From positions 1 to 51,441 of the forward strand of contig CAMDOF010000036.1 of assembly GCA_945903465.1 (NCBI GenBank): 51,441 nt of DNA, written 5' to 3'. The DNA is from Opitutus sp. GAS368 (GTDB lineage: Bacteria > Verrucomicrobiota > Verrucomicrobiia > Opitutales > Opitutaceae). How positions within the stretch are numbered: position 1 is the stretch's first letter; the number at the start of each line of letters is the position of its first letter. This document shows, piece by piece, positions 36,733 through 45,838 of this stretch. Below the pieces are notes generated by a model. It saw only the letters and a program-made list of their open reading frames with translations. It had not been told where the DNA came from and did not search any database. The position numbers and the translations under genes were made by a program.

Positions 36733-37524
36733 ATGAAACCGTTACTCCTCGCGCTCGCCACGATGGCGTTGATCAACGCCGCCTCGGCCCAAGACTGGGC
36801 AAAAGCCCGCCTCGACAAATCACCCCGGCATCTTGAGTGGGTCACGATCAAATCCGGCGGGCGCGACGTTAAATGCTTCGTCGGCTTCCCCGAAGTTAAA
36901 ACGAAGGCGACGGCCATCGTCCTCATTCACGAGATCTTTGGCCTATCCGACTGGATGCGCGGGATGGTGGACCAATTTGCCGAGGCGGGGTACATCGCCA
37001 TCGCGCCGGATTTTCTATCTGGCACTGGGCCGAATGGTGGTGGCAGCGATGCCCTGGCGCCCGATGCGGTCCGCGGTAAAATCCAAGGACTCGCGGACAC
37101 TCAAGTCATGGACGATGTGAAGGCGGCGGCGGCTTACGTGGCGAAGCTGGCGGCGAGCAATGGCAAGGTGGCCGTGGGCGGCTTCTGCTGGGGCGGCGGC
37201 AAAACCTTCAACTACGCCACGACCGGGGCGGATTTCAAAGCGGGTTTAGTTTTCTACGGCTCGGCTCCGAAAGCCGAGACCATGGCGGCGATCAAGACGC
37301 CCATTTACGGTTTTTACGGCGGCAACGACGCGCGGATCACCGCGGCCGTGCCCGAAGTGACGACGCAAATGAAGACGGCCGGCAAGGCCTTTGACCCTGT
37401 CATCTACGAGAGCGCTGGTCACGGTTTTATGCGCGCCGGCGAGGACCCCGCAGCCACCGCCCCCAACCAGCAGGCCCGCGCCGAAAGCTGGCAGCGCATC
37501 AAGGCGATCCTCGCGAAGCTTTAA
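36733..37524 (+). CDS. Secreted dienelactone-hydrolase-family protein
   Basis: 263 residues from the ATG at 36733 with a signal peptide (MKPLLLALATMALINAASA). Dienelactone hydrolase features: HEIFGLSDWMRG (residues 66-77), GFCWGGG with the catalytic Cys152, GGNDARI with Asp199, and ESAGHGFMR with His230. The family hydrolyses lactones or esters; being secreted here separates it from cytoplasmic aromatic-degrading members. A charge-relay Cys rather than Ser is the family norm. Substrate unknown. It follows the repeat region and is not clearly in an operon. Confidence 0.88.
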   Translation: MKPLLLALATMALINAASAQDWAKARLDKSPRHLEWVTIKSGGRDVKCFVGFPEVKTKATAIVLIHEIFGLSDWMRGMVDQFAEAGYIAIAPDFLSGTGPNGGGSDALAPDAVRGKIQGLADTQVMDDVKAAAAYVAKLAASNGKVAVGGFCWGGGKTFNYATTGADFKAGLVFYGSAPKAETMAAIKTPIYGFYGGNDARITAAVPEVTTQMKTAGKAFDPVIYESAGHGFMRAGEDPAATAPNQQARAESWQRIKAILAKL

Positions 37525-37638
37525 CGTCTCCGTCCCGACCCCGGCCGCCGCCATCCGCAGCCGCGAACAGCGGTGCTGGGTCGGACCGGGGCTCGGCTGG
37601 GCCTCGCCGCGGACCGCGTGGACGATCAATGCGGCGGA

Positions 37639-37784
37639 GTGACCCGCGCGCGCGAGGTCACGCCAGCTTAGTGCTTCACGAAAAGACGCGAGAGCACGCG
37701 TGACCCGCGCGCGAGGTCACGCCCGCAAGGGAGACAAACCGACCGACATCGTCGCGGCGGGCCCCGCGCACGCGAGGTCACGCC
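37639..37784. repeat. Three GTGACC-rich repeats with 61-bp period
   Basis: Units at 37639-37661, 37700-37720 and 37761-37781 share GTGACCCGCGCGCGAGGTCAC, which is self-complementary at its GTGACC/GGTCAC ends, and are followed by GCC. The third copy starts GCCCC instead. Similar CGCGAGGTC strings occur near 8770. Confidence 0.75.
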
Positions 37785-37911
37785 ACCGCGCCGTCCATGC
37801 AAGGACCGGACAGAGGCGGAGCCCGGCGCGACCGGCGTTTAGGCGGTCGCCTTGATCTGAGCGGGGTTGGGCGGTCGCTGACCGGGAATCCGCGGGGGGT
37901 GTTTCGCTCCG

Positions 37912-37967
37912 TTTCCGTAGCTCTATTTCCGTAGCTCCGTTTCCGTAGCTCTATTTCCGTAGCTCTA
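37912..37967 (+). repeat. 14-bp tandem repeat, four copies
   Basis: Unit TTTCCGTAGCTCTA at 37912, 37926, 37940 and 37954; the second ends CCG instead of CTA. It is in non-coding DNA and its copy number could vary by slippage. Confidence 0.92.
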
Positions 37968-38443
37968 TTTTCCCCATGACCTCTTGTTACATTTCCCCGT
38001 CTCAGCCGATCGGGTCGGGGGATGATGGCGGCCCGGCAGCGTCGCCGGGCTCGCCGCTAGAAGACCTGCCGGAAGGGTTACCGCGAATGGAGCCTACCCC
38101 GCGGACGTCCGAAAAAATGAAGCGAGGGCGCACGCCGGCGGTCGCACGGTTGATTAAATTAAGGCCGCCATCATTGAAAAAAACGGCCGCCGTTTTCAGG
38201 GGAATCGCCCGACGCCCAACCGCCGGCCTCGCGACGCCCGGGCGCCAGCCAAGGCCTGGTCGCTCACGCCGCGCGCCCCCTTGGGCGACACCGCCGGCCC
38301 GCCGCGCTTGCGCCTGGCCCACTTCGACGGTTTCTCAATTTGCCTGTTTCTAAGCTTCGCTCGGTCCGCGATTCGTGTCTCGCTTCAGGTTAATTTGGTC
38401 GCGCGGCCTTGCCGGCCAGCGTCGCTGCTCTCCTTTTATCCCC

Positions 38444-40417
38444 ATGCGATCACGCACCTCGATCCTCGCCACCGCGCTCCTCGCGATCGGCCCCATCGCC
38501 CTTTGCGCACCGGCACCAACCAACCGCACACCGGCGCCCCAGCCGACCCCGCCGGCCAAGCGCATTCCCATTCCCGGTATCACCCTGACGGATACCGAGC
38601 GCGGCGAGCTTACCCTGGGCGCCGCGGCCCTTCGGCGCGATCTCGATACGCTTACGCGCACGCTCGCGGCGGAACCGAAGCTGCTGGCCCTGCTGCCCGA
38701 CGTGGAAATTTTCCATAAGGCCGTCGACTGGGCGCTGCGCTACGACGAGTTTATGGCGATAAAGGAAATCGCGTTGGCGCGACACTTTCTCGCGGAAGGC
38801 AACCAGCGCGTCGCCCAACTTCGCGCCAGGCAGACTCCTTGGCTCGAGGCGACGGGGCTGATCGTCCGCGGCTACCGTTCAAAGCTCGATGGCTCGGTCC
38901 AACCGTACGGTCTCGTCGTCCCAGAGTCGCTCAAGGGCGCCACGCGCGAGGTTCCGCTGATGGTCTGGCTACTCGGGCGCGGCGAGAAACGCACCGAGCT
39001 CGCCTTCCTCGCCGAGCGGGAGGCCGGCCCACCGCAACTCACGCCCAAGGACACGCTCACCCTCGTCGCCTACGGCCGATTCTGCAACGCGACGAAGTTC
39101 GCGGGCGAAGTCGACGTATTCGAGGCGCTGGCGGCCGTCCGCACGCACTACCGTATTGATGCAAAACGGATGGCGGTCGCGGGCTTTTCGATGGGGGGCG
39201 GGAGCAGCTGGCACCTCGCCACGCATTTCTCCGGGCTCTGGTGCGCGGCCTCGCCTGGCGCGGGTTTTGCCGAGACGCCCATTTTCACCAAAGCCCACGC
39301 TCCCGGCAAAGAGGCGCGCCCGGTCTGGGAGCAATTGCTCTGGCGCCAGTACGAGTGCACCGGGATTGCCGGCAATCTCCTGAACCTACCGACCCTCGCC
39401 TACGCCGGAGAAATCGATGGCCAGAAAGAAGCCTCGGATCTCATGGAAGCGGCGATGGCCAAGGCCGGTTTGACGCTGGAGCGTTTCATCGGACCGCAAA
39501 CCGCGCACAAATATCACGACGAAACCAAAGCCGCCCTGACCCGCCGGCTCGAGGCCCAGCTCGCCCGAGGGCGCGACCCGCAACCGCGCGAAGTTTGGCA
39601 CCAGACCTATACGTTGCGCTACCCGGAATCGGCTTGGGTGCGCATCGAAGGTCTGAGCAAACACTGGGAGCTCGCCGAGGTTAAGGCGACCCTTCACGAC
39701 AACAACTTGATCGCCGCGTACACGAAGAACGTGGAGGCCATCGCCTTCCCCGGCCTGACCGCCGCGACCGTCGTACTCGACGGTCAAGAACTGCTTGTCG
39801 CCAACCAAGAGCTCCGGTTTTCACGCACCGGCGACCAGTGGCGCGTCGGGCCCTTGCAAGGTCTGCACAAACAACCCGGGCTCACCGGGCCCGTCGACGA
39901 CGCTTTCATGGAGTCGTTCCTTTTCGTCCGCCCCACCGGCAAGCCGCTCAACGCGGACGTCGGCACATGGGCCGAGGCTGAGCTGACCGCGGCCCGCCAG
40001 CTTTGGCGCGATGTCTACCGTGGTGACGTCCGCATCACGGCCGATCGGGCGGTCAACGACACGGACATCGCGAACCACCACCTCATTCTCTGGGGCGACC
40101 CCTCGTCAAATGCGGTTCTCGCCAAGATCATCGCCCGCCTGCCTGTTCAATGGGACGCGCAGACGCTCACCTTTCGAGGCAAAACTTACCCGGCGACGAA
40201 CCACGCACCCATTCTCATTTTCCCCAATCCGCTCAATCCTACGCGCTACATCGTCCTTAATAGCGGCCTCGATTTCCGCACTGACGGCTACAACAATAAC
40301 GCGCTCCAGACTCCGAAATTACCCGACTGGGCCATCGTCGATCTGCGCACTCCCCCCGGTCCGCGCTGGCCGGGGAAGATCGTCGACGCAGGTTTTTTTA
40401 ATGAGTCTTGGAAATAA
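38444..40417 (+). CDS. Secreted prolyl-oligopeptidase-like hydrolase (paralogue 1)
   Basis: 657 residues from the ATG at 38444, with a signal peptide (about 1-21). An N-terminal conserved block LLPDVEIFHKAVDWALRYDEF (split over 84-103) and an APWL/TPWLEATGLIVRGYRS segment precede an alpha/beta-hydrolase domain with GFSMGGGSSWH (Ser249), GEIDG and QTAHKYH (His candidate). The C-terminal third (about 480-657) ends with the well-kept NHAPILIFPNPLNPTRY and LQTPKLPDWAIVDLR segments. Length and order match planctomycete/verrucomicrobial alpha/beta-hydrolases annotated as prolyl oligopeptidase-like. It precedes a paralogue by 264 bases; function unknown. Confidence 0.82.
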   Translation: MRSRTSILATALLAIGPIALCAPAPTNRTPAPQPTPPAKRIPIPGITLTDTERGELTLGAAALRRDLDTLTRTLAAEPKLLALLPDVEIFHKAVDWALRYDEFMAIKEIALARHFLAEGNQRVAQLRARQTPWLEATGLIVRGYRSKLDGSVQPYGLVVPESLKGATREVPLMVWLLGRGEKRTELAFLAEREAGPPQLTPKDTLTLVAYGRFCNATKFAGEVDVFEALAAVRTHYRIDAKRMAVAGFSMGGGSSWHLATHFSGLWCAASPGAGFAETPIFTKAHAPGKEARPVWEQLLWRQYECTGIAGNLLNLPTLAYAGEIDGQKEASDLMEAAMAKAGLTLERFIGPQTAHKYHDETKAALTRRLEAQLARGRDPQPREVWHQTYTLRYPESAWVRIEGLSKHWELAEVKATLHDNNLIAAYTKNVEAIAFPGLTAATVVLDGQELLVANQELRFSRTGDQWRVGPLQGLHKQPGLTGPVDDAFMESFLFVRPTGKPLNADVGTWAEAELTAARQLWRDVYRGDVRITADRAVNDTDIANHHLILWGDPSSNAVLAKIIARLPVQWDAQTLTFRGKTYPATNHAPILIFPNPLNPTRYIVLNSGLDFRTDGYNNNALQTPKLPDWAIVDLRTPPGPRWPGKIVDAGFFNESWK

Positions 40418-40681
40418 TCGGCGCAGGGGCGCCGCCCCGCCTGCCGGCGATCCGCCCTCCGCGATTCTCGTGTTTTTATCAGTGCAAGGCCCCGGCCCCT
40501 TGGCACCCTCCTGCCCGATTATTCGGCCTGCCGCCGCCCGCCACTCGCGGCCCGCGCACGGCACCTACCCGCCCGACAATCTGCCTAGAACCGCGTGGCG
40601 GAGCGCACGTTGGCCGCTGATTTTAATCCGCAAAAAAATTGTCCCCAGCTTCTCATCCGATTTTATCGGCACCCTCTCCGC

Positions 40682-42667
40682 ATGAAACCCCGTACCGCCC
40701 TTCGCCACCTCCGCGCCCTCGCCGCGTGCTCCCTTGCCCACGTCACCGCCCGCCCGGCTGACCTGATGGCGCAGACGCCGCCACCGGCCGCCCAACGACT
40801 ACCCCCGGCCGGCCTCGCGATTCCGCAAGCGGCCCGGGCCGAACTCACCGCGGGCGCCGCTGAGCTCCGCACCGAAATCGAGACCCTCACCCAGGAGCTC
40901 ACGGCCGCCCAAAACACCGCGACCCTCGCCCTCTTGCCAGACGTCGAGATATTTCACAAAGCCGTCGACTGGGCCCTGCGCTACGACGAATTTTTCGACC
41001 AGAAACACGTCGCGGTGGCCCGCCAGGCCCTGCTGACCGGACGCACCCGCCTCCGTCAGCTGCGCACCGGTCAGGCGCCGTGGCTCGATGCCACCGGTCT
41101 CATCGTCCGCGGTTACCGCTCCAGCGTGGACGGCTCCTGCCAACCCTACGGCTTGCTGATCCCACCGGGCACCTCGCGAGTCCGCAGTAACCGGCTCTTG
41201 GTCTGGCTCCTTGGCCGCGGAGAAAAACGTACGGAGCTCGCCTTCATTGCCGAGCGCGAGGGCACGCCACCCCAGATCACCCCACGCGATACCATCGTCC
41301 TCGTCCCCTACGGGCGTTTCTGCAACGCGACGAAATTCGCCGGTGAGACCGATGTCTTCGAGTCCATGGCTGCCGTCCGCACCACTTATCGGGTCGACGC
41401 GGATCGCATCACCGTGGCGGGTTTCTCCATGGGCGGCGCGAGCACCTGGCACCTCGCGGCACATTACGCCGGCCTGTGGTGCGCGGCCTCACCCGGAGCT
41501 GGTTTCGCCGAGACCGCCATCTACAACCAAGCGCTGGCCCCCGGCAAACCACCGCGCTCAGCCTCCGAGCAATTGCTCTGGCACTGGTACAACGCGACCG
41601 ACTACGCGGGAAATTTCTTCAATCAGCCCATCATTGCCTACAGCGGTGAACTCGATCCGCAGAAACAATCCGCCGATCTCATGGCGGCCGCGATGGCCCG
41701 GGAGGGCTTAAAACTCGAGCGCCTCATCGGCCCCAAGACGGCCCACAAATACCATCCCGAAACCAAAAAAGAACTGACCGCGCGACTCGAGACCCTTGCA
41801 GATCGCGGCCGGGACGTCGTGCCGCCGGAAATCCGCGTGAGCACCTACACCCTCCGCTACCCCGGCCAATCGTGGGCGCGTTTCGAGGCGCTCGAAAAAC
41901 ACTGGCAACGCGCCGACCTGGTGGCGCGCCGCGCCGGCCCCGAGACCGTCGTCATCACGACAAAAAATACCACGGCCGTGAACATTTCCCTGGCCGGAAT
42001 TCGCACCATTAAGATCGACGGCCAGACGATCTCACTCCCCCCCACGACCACGCCCGGCGTAAGCCTCCATCGCGCGAACGGCCCATGGCAGGTGGGCGCT
42101 CCGACCACCGCTCTCCGCAAACGCCCCGGACTCTCCGGACCGATCGACGACGCCTTTACCCAGAGTTTCCTTTTTGTCCGGCCCACCGGGCAGCCGCTCA
42201 ACCCCGCCCTCGGCGCCTGGACGCAAAGCGAGCGCGCGCACGCGACCAAAATGTGGCGCGATATTTTTCGCGGTGACGCCCCGGAGAAAGTGGATACCGC
42301 GATCACCGCCGAAGACATTCGCACCAAACACCTCGTGCTGTGGGGCGACCCTTCCTCGAACCGCCTCCTCGCGCGAATTCAAGCGCAGTTGCCTCTGGCT
42401 TGGGATGCTCGCCAGCTCATCTTCCGCGGAAAAACCTACGACGCCGCTCACCACGCGCCGGTGCTGATCTACCCGAATCCCCTCAACCCGGAACGGTACA
42501 TCGTGTTAAATAGCGGCATCGATTTTCGCGACGAAGCCTACGGAACCAATTCACTCCAAACCCCGAAACTACCCGACTACACCCTCGTCGATCTGCGCGT
42601 GCCGGCCAATGCACGCTGGCCGGGCTTGATCGTCGACGCGGGATTTTTCGACGAAGCGTGGAAATAA
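40682..42667 (+). CDS. Secreted prolyl-oligopeptidase-like hydrolase (paralogue 2)
   Basis: 661 residues from the ATG at 40682. The same blocks as the preceding gene: LLPDVEIFHKAVDWALRYDEF-type segment, PWLDATGLIVRGYRSSVDGS, GFSMGGASTWHLAA (Ser249), KTAHKYH and a near-identical C terminus ending VDAGFFDEAWK. The first gene's GGGSS becomes GGAST. The two are diverged throughout but collinear, so they arose by tandem duplication. The signal segment (about residues 8-32) is weaker than in the first copy. Likely act on related substrates. Confidence 0.8.
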   Translation: MKPRTALRHLRALAACSLAHVTARPADLMAQTPPPAAQRLPPAGLAIPQAARAELTAGAAELRTEIETLTQELTAAQNTATLALLPDVEIFHKAVDWALRYDEFFDQKHVAVARQALLTGRTRLRQLRTGQAPWLDATGLIVRGYRSSVDGSCQPYGLLIPPGTSRVRSNRLLVWLLGRGEKRTELAFIAEREGTPPQITPRDTIVLVPYGRFCNATKFAGETDVFESMAAVRTTYRVDADRITVAGFSMGGASTWHLAAHYAGLWCAASPGAGFAETAIYNQALAPGKPPRSASEQLLWHWYNATDYAGNFFNQPIIAYSGELDPQKQSADLMAAAMAREGLKLERLIGPKTAHKYHPETKKELTARLETLADRGRDVVPPEIRVSTYTLRYPGQSWARFEALEKHWQRADLVARRAGPETVVITTKNTTAVNISLAGIRTIKIDGQTISLPPTTTPGVSLHRANGPWQVGAPTTALRKRPGLSGPIDDAFTQSFLFVRPTGQPLNPALGAWTQSERAHATKMWRDIFRGDAPEKVDTAITAEDIRTKHLVLWGDPSSNRLLARIQAQLPLAWDARQLIFRGKTYDAAHHAPVLIYPNPLNPERYIVLNSGIDFRDEAYGTNSLQTPKLPDYTLVDLRVPANARWPGLIVDAGFFDEAWK

Positions 42668-42750
42668 GACCGCCGCCGGCGGCGACGATCCCTCCTCGAG
42701 GAGCGTCGCGGGGCCGCCCAGCACTCGCCCGATCGGCGCCCGGGTTCTTG

Positions 42751-42976
42751 GTGCCCGACCCCTCGCCTCGGCGATATCCGCACCTGGTAAACGGCCTGTC
42801 GCTCGAATATTATACCGAGCAAGACGGACTCGTGCCGGTCAGGATCTTCCGCAAAGACGTGAAGATTTTTGGGCAACGTCGTCAAGACGGCGGCCGTCGC
42901 CGCTCTACCGGAGCTGGGCTTTAAACCGAACTCCGTGGGTTGGCCGCGATCAATCTTTGCGAAAGTTCGTGCATAA
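42751..42976 (+). pseudogene. Possible frameshifted coding remnant
   Basis: From GTG at 42751 the frame reads VPDPSPRRYPHLVNGLSLEY then YTEQDGLVPVRIFRKDVKIFG; switching +1 around a T/G run at 42865-42873 continues as NVVKTAAVAALPELGFKPNS and VGWPRSIFAKVRA before TAA (42974-42976). Composition is protein-like in both pieces, unlike the surrounding DNA, but I recognise no family. Confidence 0.28.
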
Positions 42977-42977
42977 T

Positions 42978-43083
42978 TTCTTGTCACGGAGGCCGCGGAG
43001 GGTGCACGGAGGACCCAGGATAGAAATTTCTTGGTCTTACTCCGTGACCTCTTAGTCCCCTCCGCGTCCTCTGTGGCGAAGAT
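42978..43083. repeat. Long imperfect inverted repeat (MITE/REP-like)
   Basis: The left arm starts TTCTTGTCACGGAGGCCGCG and continues GGAGGG; the reverse complement of the right arm is TCTTCGCCACAGAGGACGCG and GGAGGGG. Arms of about 35 bases pair with several mismatches around a loop. The type CACGGAGG-CGCGGAGG is common between genes in these bacteria. Bases 43084-43282 after it show nothing. Confidence 0.7.
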
Positions 43084-43282
43084 CGGCTTCAGTTGCGAAG
43101 GCGCCGCGTGGTGGTGAAAATATCCTGAAAAATCGCCGACTCATTTGAGCGCATGAAATTATGCCACGATTGCGATGGACCCAGATGAACACGGCGGGCC
43201 CGGGTAAAAGGCTTGGCGCTCAACCGCCAACCGTCGTCGGCCCGACTGGGCGCCTCGGCCCGGGTCCTTTGGGCGTTGAAAC

Positions 43283-45421
43283 TTAAAATCGATAGACCGC
43301 GGTCACCCCAACTTGCCGCGGATCGGCGCGATCTTCATACCGCGTATCGGCGTAATCAGGCTCCTCATTACCAAAAAAGAACACGCGCTTTTCATAACGC
43401 CGATCGAGCAAATTCCGCGCCCACACCGTCAACGTCCAGCCGCCCCAAGCCTGCCCCACGCTAGCATTAAGGACGCGAAAGGCGCGCCGCGCCTCACTCT
43501 GATTATTCGAATCCAACTGGCTGGCTCGCGCGACCCAATCAAGTTGCGCGAACGCGCCCGAGCGGCTGCGAAAACGCGGCCCCACCGTCCCGCCGTAGCG
43601 CGGGGTATTCGCGAGGCGCCGGCCGCCGCCCACATTCCCATTGCCCAGCGTGAAACGATCGAGCGCCGACTCCATCCACGCCACCGAACCGCGCACCGAC
43701 CAGGCCGGGCTCACCGCAAAAACCCCCGCTGCCTCGAGCCCGTACACAAAGGCCGATGGCGCGTTGGTCGTGAAGAAACGATAATTCCCACCAAAACCAG
43801 CCGAGTCCCGCACCTGCGCACGTTGGCGGTCGAGATAAAATCCCGTGACCTCACCCGCCAGCCGGCGATCCCAACCCTGACCGCGCAGGCCCACTTCATA
43901 ATTCCAAAGATACTCCGTGCCGTAAGTCAGTGGATCCGCTGGCGGATTGATGCGGGCATCCGTGTTAATCCCACCGCCCTTGTAACCGCGCGTGACCGAC
44001 GCAAAAACGAGGTGCCGCCCATCCAAGGCGTGCTCCAGCGTCACCTTGCCGCCGACCAGCGTGTCATCAAAAGCCGGCGCCAACTCAATCACCGGATCAA
44101 AAGTTGCGCGGCTCTTGCGAAAACGCGTCTTCGCCCCTCGACCCGCCGTGTCAATTTGCTCCACCCGGAGGCTGACCAGCAAACGCGTCGCTTGGCTAAA
44201 GTCGTGGGCCACCTGACCAAAGAGAGCCGTATTCTTGGCCTCGTAGCGTGTCTGTAAACCGCGCAGGTCACCGGGGTCTTCGTTGGTGTAGGCAGAATCT
44301 TCGGTCATCTCGGAAAAGTAGCCCCCCAAGGTCCAACGATCGACCCAGCCCCAGGCACGGCGGGTCAGCGCCGAGTCTACGCGCAACTCCTCGCTCAAGA
44401 CGTCGCGCGTGCGCCGTAAATCACTAAAACCGGCGTAAGAACCCGCGGTCCAATCGTCATCATAACTGTAACGCGAAGTCACGCGGCTCAGAGCCGTAAC
44501 GCTCGTCACGCGCACCGCAGAAAAACCGCTGAAGTGCCCGCGCAGGCTGCCCGCCTTCGAGCGTTGCTCGTCCCGGCCCGGTTGATTGCTGCGCGTGAGG
44601 CGGCCATTATTATCAAGCGCGAATTCATCGAAACCATTATTCACTTCTGAAAATAATAACGAGCCCTCCCAGCGCCACACCGGGGATGCCTGCACGGAAA
44701 GACGGAGGCGCGCGAAGAATTCATCCCGCGCATTCGTATCGCGATTGAGCGTAAGATTCCGTCGAAAGCCATCGCTGACACTTTGCTGCACGGCGAGACG
44801 CATCATCAATGTCTCCGGTTGCGCCGCCACCAGCGGGCCCCCGAAAGCGAAGCCGCCAGTCCGCAGATGATCCGTGCCCAAACTGCTCTCCAGCTGGCCC
44901 GTCCAATAGGGCGTGGGCGCATTGGTCACGAGACGAACGAGCCCGCCCGCCGCGTTGGCCCCAAAGGCCCCCGCTTGGGGACCACGCAGAATCTCGACTT
45001 GCTGAACATCAAACATCCCTCCCAGGGTGCCGAGCCCCGTAAAGTCGAGATCGTCGACGAGAAAGCGGACGCTCGCATCGGGCGTCTCGCCTTCGTACTG
45101 CGAGTTTTCCCCGATCCCCCGAATCTGCAGATAACGCGGTCGCGAGGTGCCTCCCGTCCAAGTGAGATTGGGGATCTGCTCGACGAGATCCCCAAAGTGC
45201 TGAGTCGCGCCACCGCGCAGCGCCACGTCATCATACACACTCACACTCGCCGAGAGTCGATCGAGTGGCGCCGCCCAAAGATCGCTTGTGACCCGGAGCG
45301 CTTCAAGTTGGACGGGGACCGCGACCACAGGATCTGCGGCGCCCACGCGGCTCGGCGCGTACGCCGTCGCGAGCACCGCCCAAGCGGTCATTGAGGTGAG
45401 AAATCGGGTCGGTCGCGACAT
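43283..45421 (-). CDS. TonB-dependent outer-membrane receptor, probably for thiamine or precursor
   Basis: 712 residues from MSRPTRFLTSMTAWAV, a signal peptide. A plug domain (about 40-170) has DLVEQIPNL, YLQIRGIGENSQYEGETP and VEILRGPQAGAFGANAAGGL; the rest is a beta-barrel of strands ending in the aromatic EDRADPRQVGVTAVYRF (terminal Phe, as in outer-membrane proteins). TonB-linked energy drives substrate import. A TPP riboswitch precedes the gene, so import of thiamine, its phosphates or a precursor is the natural reading; that step is inference. The long upstream ORF extension does not look signal-like and was discarded. Confidence 0.88.
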   Translation of the reverse strand: MSRPTRFLTSMTAWAVLATAYAPSRVGAADPVVAVPVQLEALRVTSDLWAAPLDRLSASVSVYDDVALRGGATQHFGDLVEQIPNLTWTGGTSRPRYLQIRGIGENSQYEGETPDASVRFLVDDLDFTGLGTLGGMFDVQQVEILRGPQAGAFGANAAGGLVRLVTNAPTPYWTGQLESSLGTDHLRTGGFAFGGPLVAAQPETLMMRLAVQQSVSDGFRRNLTLNRDTNARDEFFARLRLSVQASPVWRWEGSLLFSEVNNGFDEFALDNNGRLTRSNQPGRDEQRSKAGSLRGHFSGFSAVRVTSVTALSRVTSRYSYDDDWTAGSYAGFSDLRRTRDVLSEELRVDSALTRRAWGWVDRWTLGGYFSEMTEDSAYTNEDPGDLRGLQTRYEAKNTALFGQVAHDFSQATRLLVSLRVEQIDTAGRGAKTRFRKSRATFDPVIELAPAFDDTLVGGKVTLEHALDGRHLVFASVTRGYKGGGINTDARINPPADPLTYGTEYLWNYEVGLRGQGWDRRLAGEVTGFYLDRQRAQVRDSAGFGGNYRFFTTNAPSAFVYGLEAAGVFAVSPAWSVRGSVAWMESALDRFTLGNGNVGGGRRLANTPRYGGTVGPRFRSRSGAFAQLDWVARASQLDSNNQSEARRAFRVLNASVGQAWGGWTLTVWARNLLDRRYEKRVFFFGNEEPDYADTRYEDRADPRQVGVTAVYRF

Positions 45422-45462
45422 GGTTGGAATAGACCTGACCCAAGCGGGACTACCGAGGAAGC

Positions 45463-45498
45463 TGGCGCCGTGCGCCTGACGGCGCGAGATGCGGCGCC
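45463..45498 (-). promoter_or_regulatory. Possible expression-platform hairpin of the TPP riboswitch
   Basis: GGCGCCG and CGGCGCC (outer arms at 45498-45492 and 45469-45463) pair around a 22-base loop between the riboswitch and the receptor start. There is no T-run, so a translational or Rho-type effect is more likely than intrinsic termination. Confidence 0.4.
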
Positions 45499-45499
45499 T

Positions 45500-45594
45500 G
45501 CTGTTTCCTTCGTCGGCATGATCCGTTTCAGGTTCGAAGGGTCGAGCGGTCGAGCGCACCGCAATCTCAGCCCTCCGCGGAGGACACCCCTACA
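45500..45594 (-). promoter_or_regulatory. TPP (THI-element) riboswitch
   Basis: Read on the minus strand, all core pieces are in order: GTAGGGGTGTCC, GGCTGAGAT, then ACCCTTCGAACCTGA, CGGATCATGCCG and CGAAGGAAAC. These are the conserved thiamine-pyrophosphate-sensing blocks (CTGAGA and ACCC...GAACCTGA, then CGNAGGGAA-like end). It lies about 80 bases before the TonB-receptor start and almost certainly represses it when TPP is plentiful. Bases 45595-45838 beyond it show no other gene. Confidence 0.97.
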
Positions 45595-45838
45595 GGCGAG
45601 CGCAAAGACTCGCTAAATTCTCCTAAGCGCAAGCGGAATCTTCACATTTCACGAATCTGCGCAGTCCGAAGACTCGAGCCACCCGTATCCAGATTGCGAG
45701 GACAACTCCCGTCATGCTCGGAACCTTTGCCGAATCCTCCGGGGCCAAGCCAGACACCCTCTCCATCCAGGTCGGTTAACGCCGCCTGCGCCCACGAGCC
45801 GCCACGATGGCCCCGCGAGGGCAACCGACAACGTTGGC

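Larger units (their letters stand above)
37525..38443. other. 919-base gap with repeats, no supported gene
   Basis: Contains the GTGACC repeat series and the 14-bp tandem repeat listed separately, and a short 17-bp palindrome AAAACGGC-C-GCCGTTTT at 38180-38196. Other open frames (for example 37976-38353) have no family features. Confidence 0.55.

Noticed and set aside
37976..38353. 125-codon open frame on the plus strand
   Set aside because: Low-complexity Pro/Arg sequence without family features.
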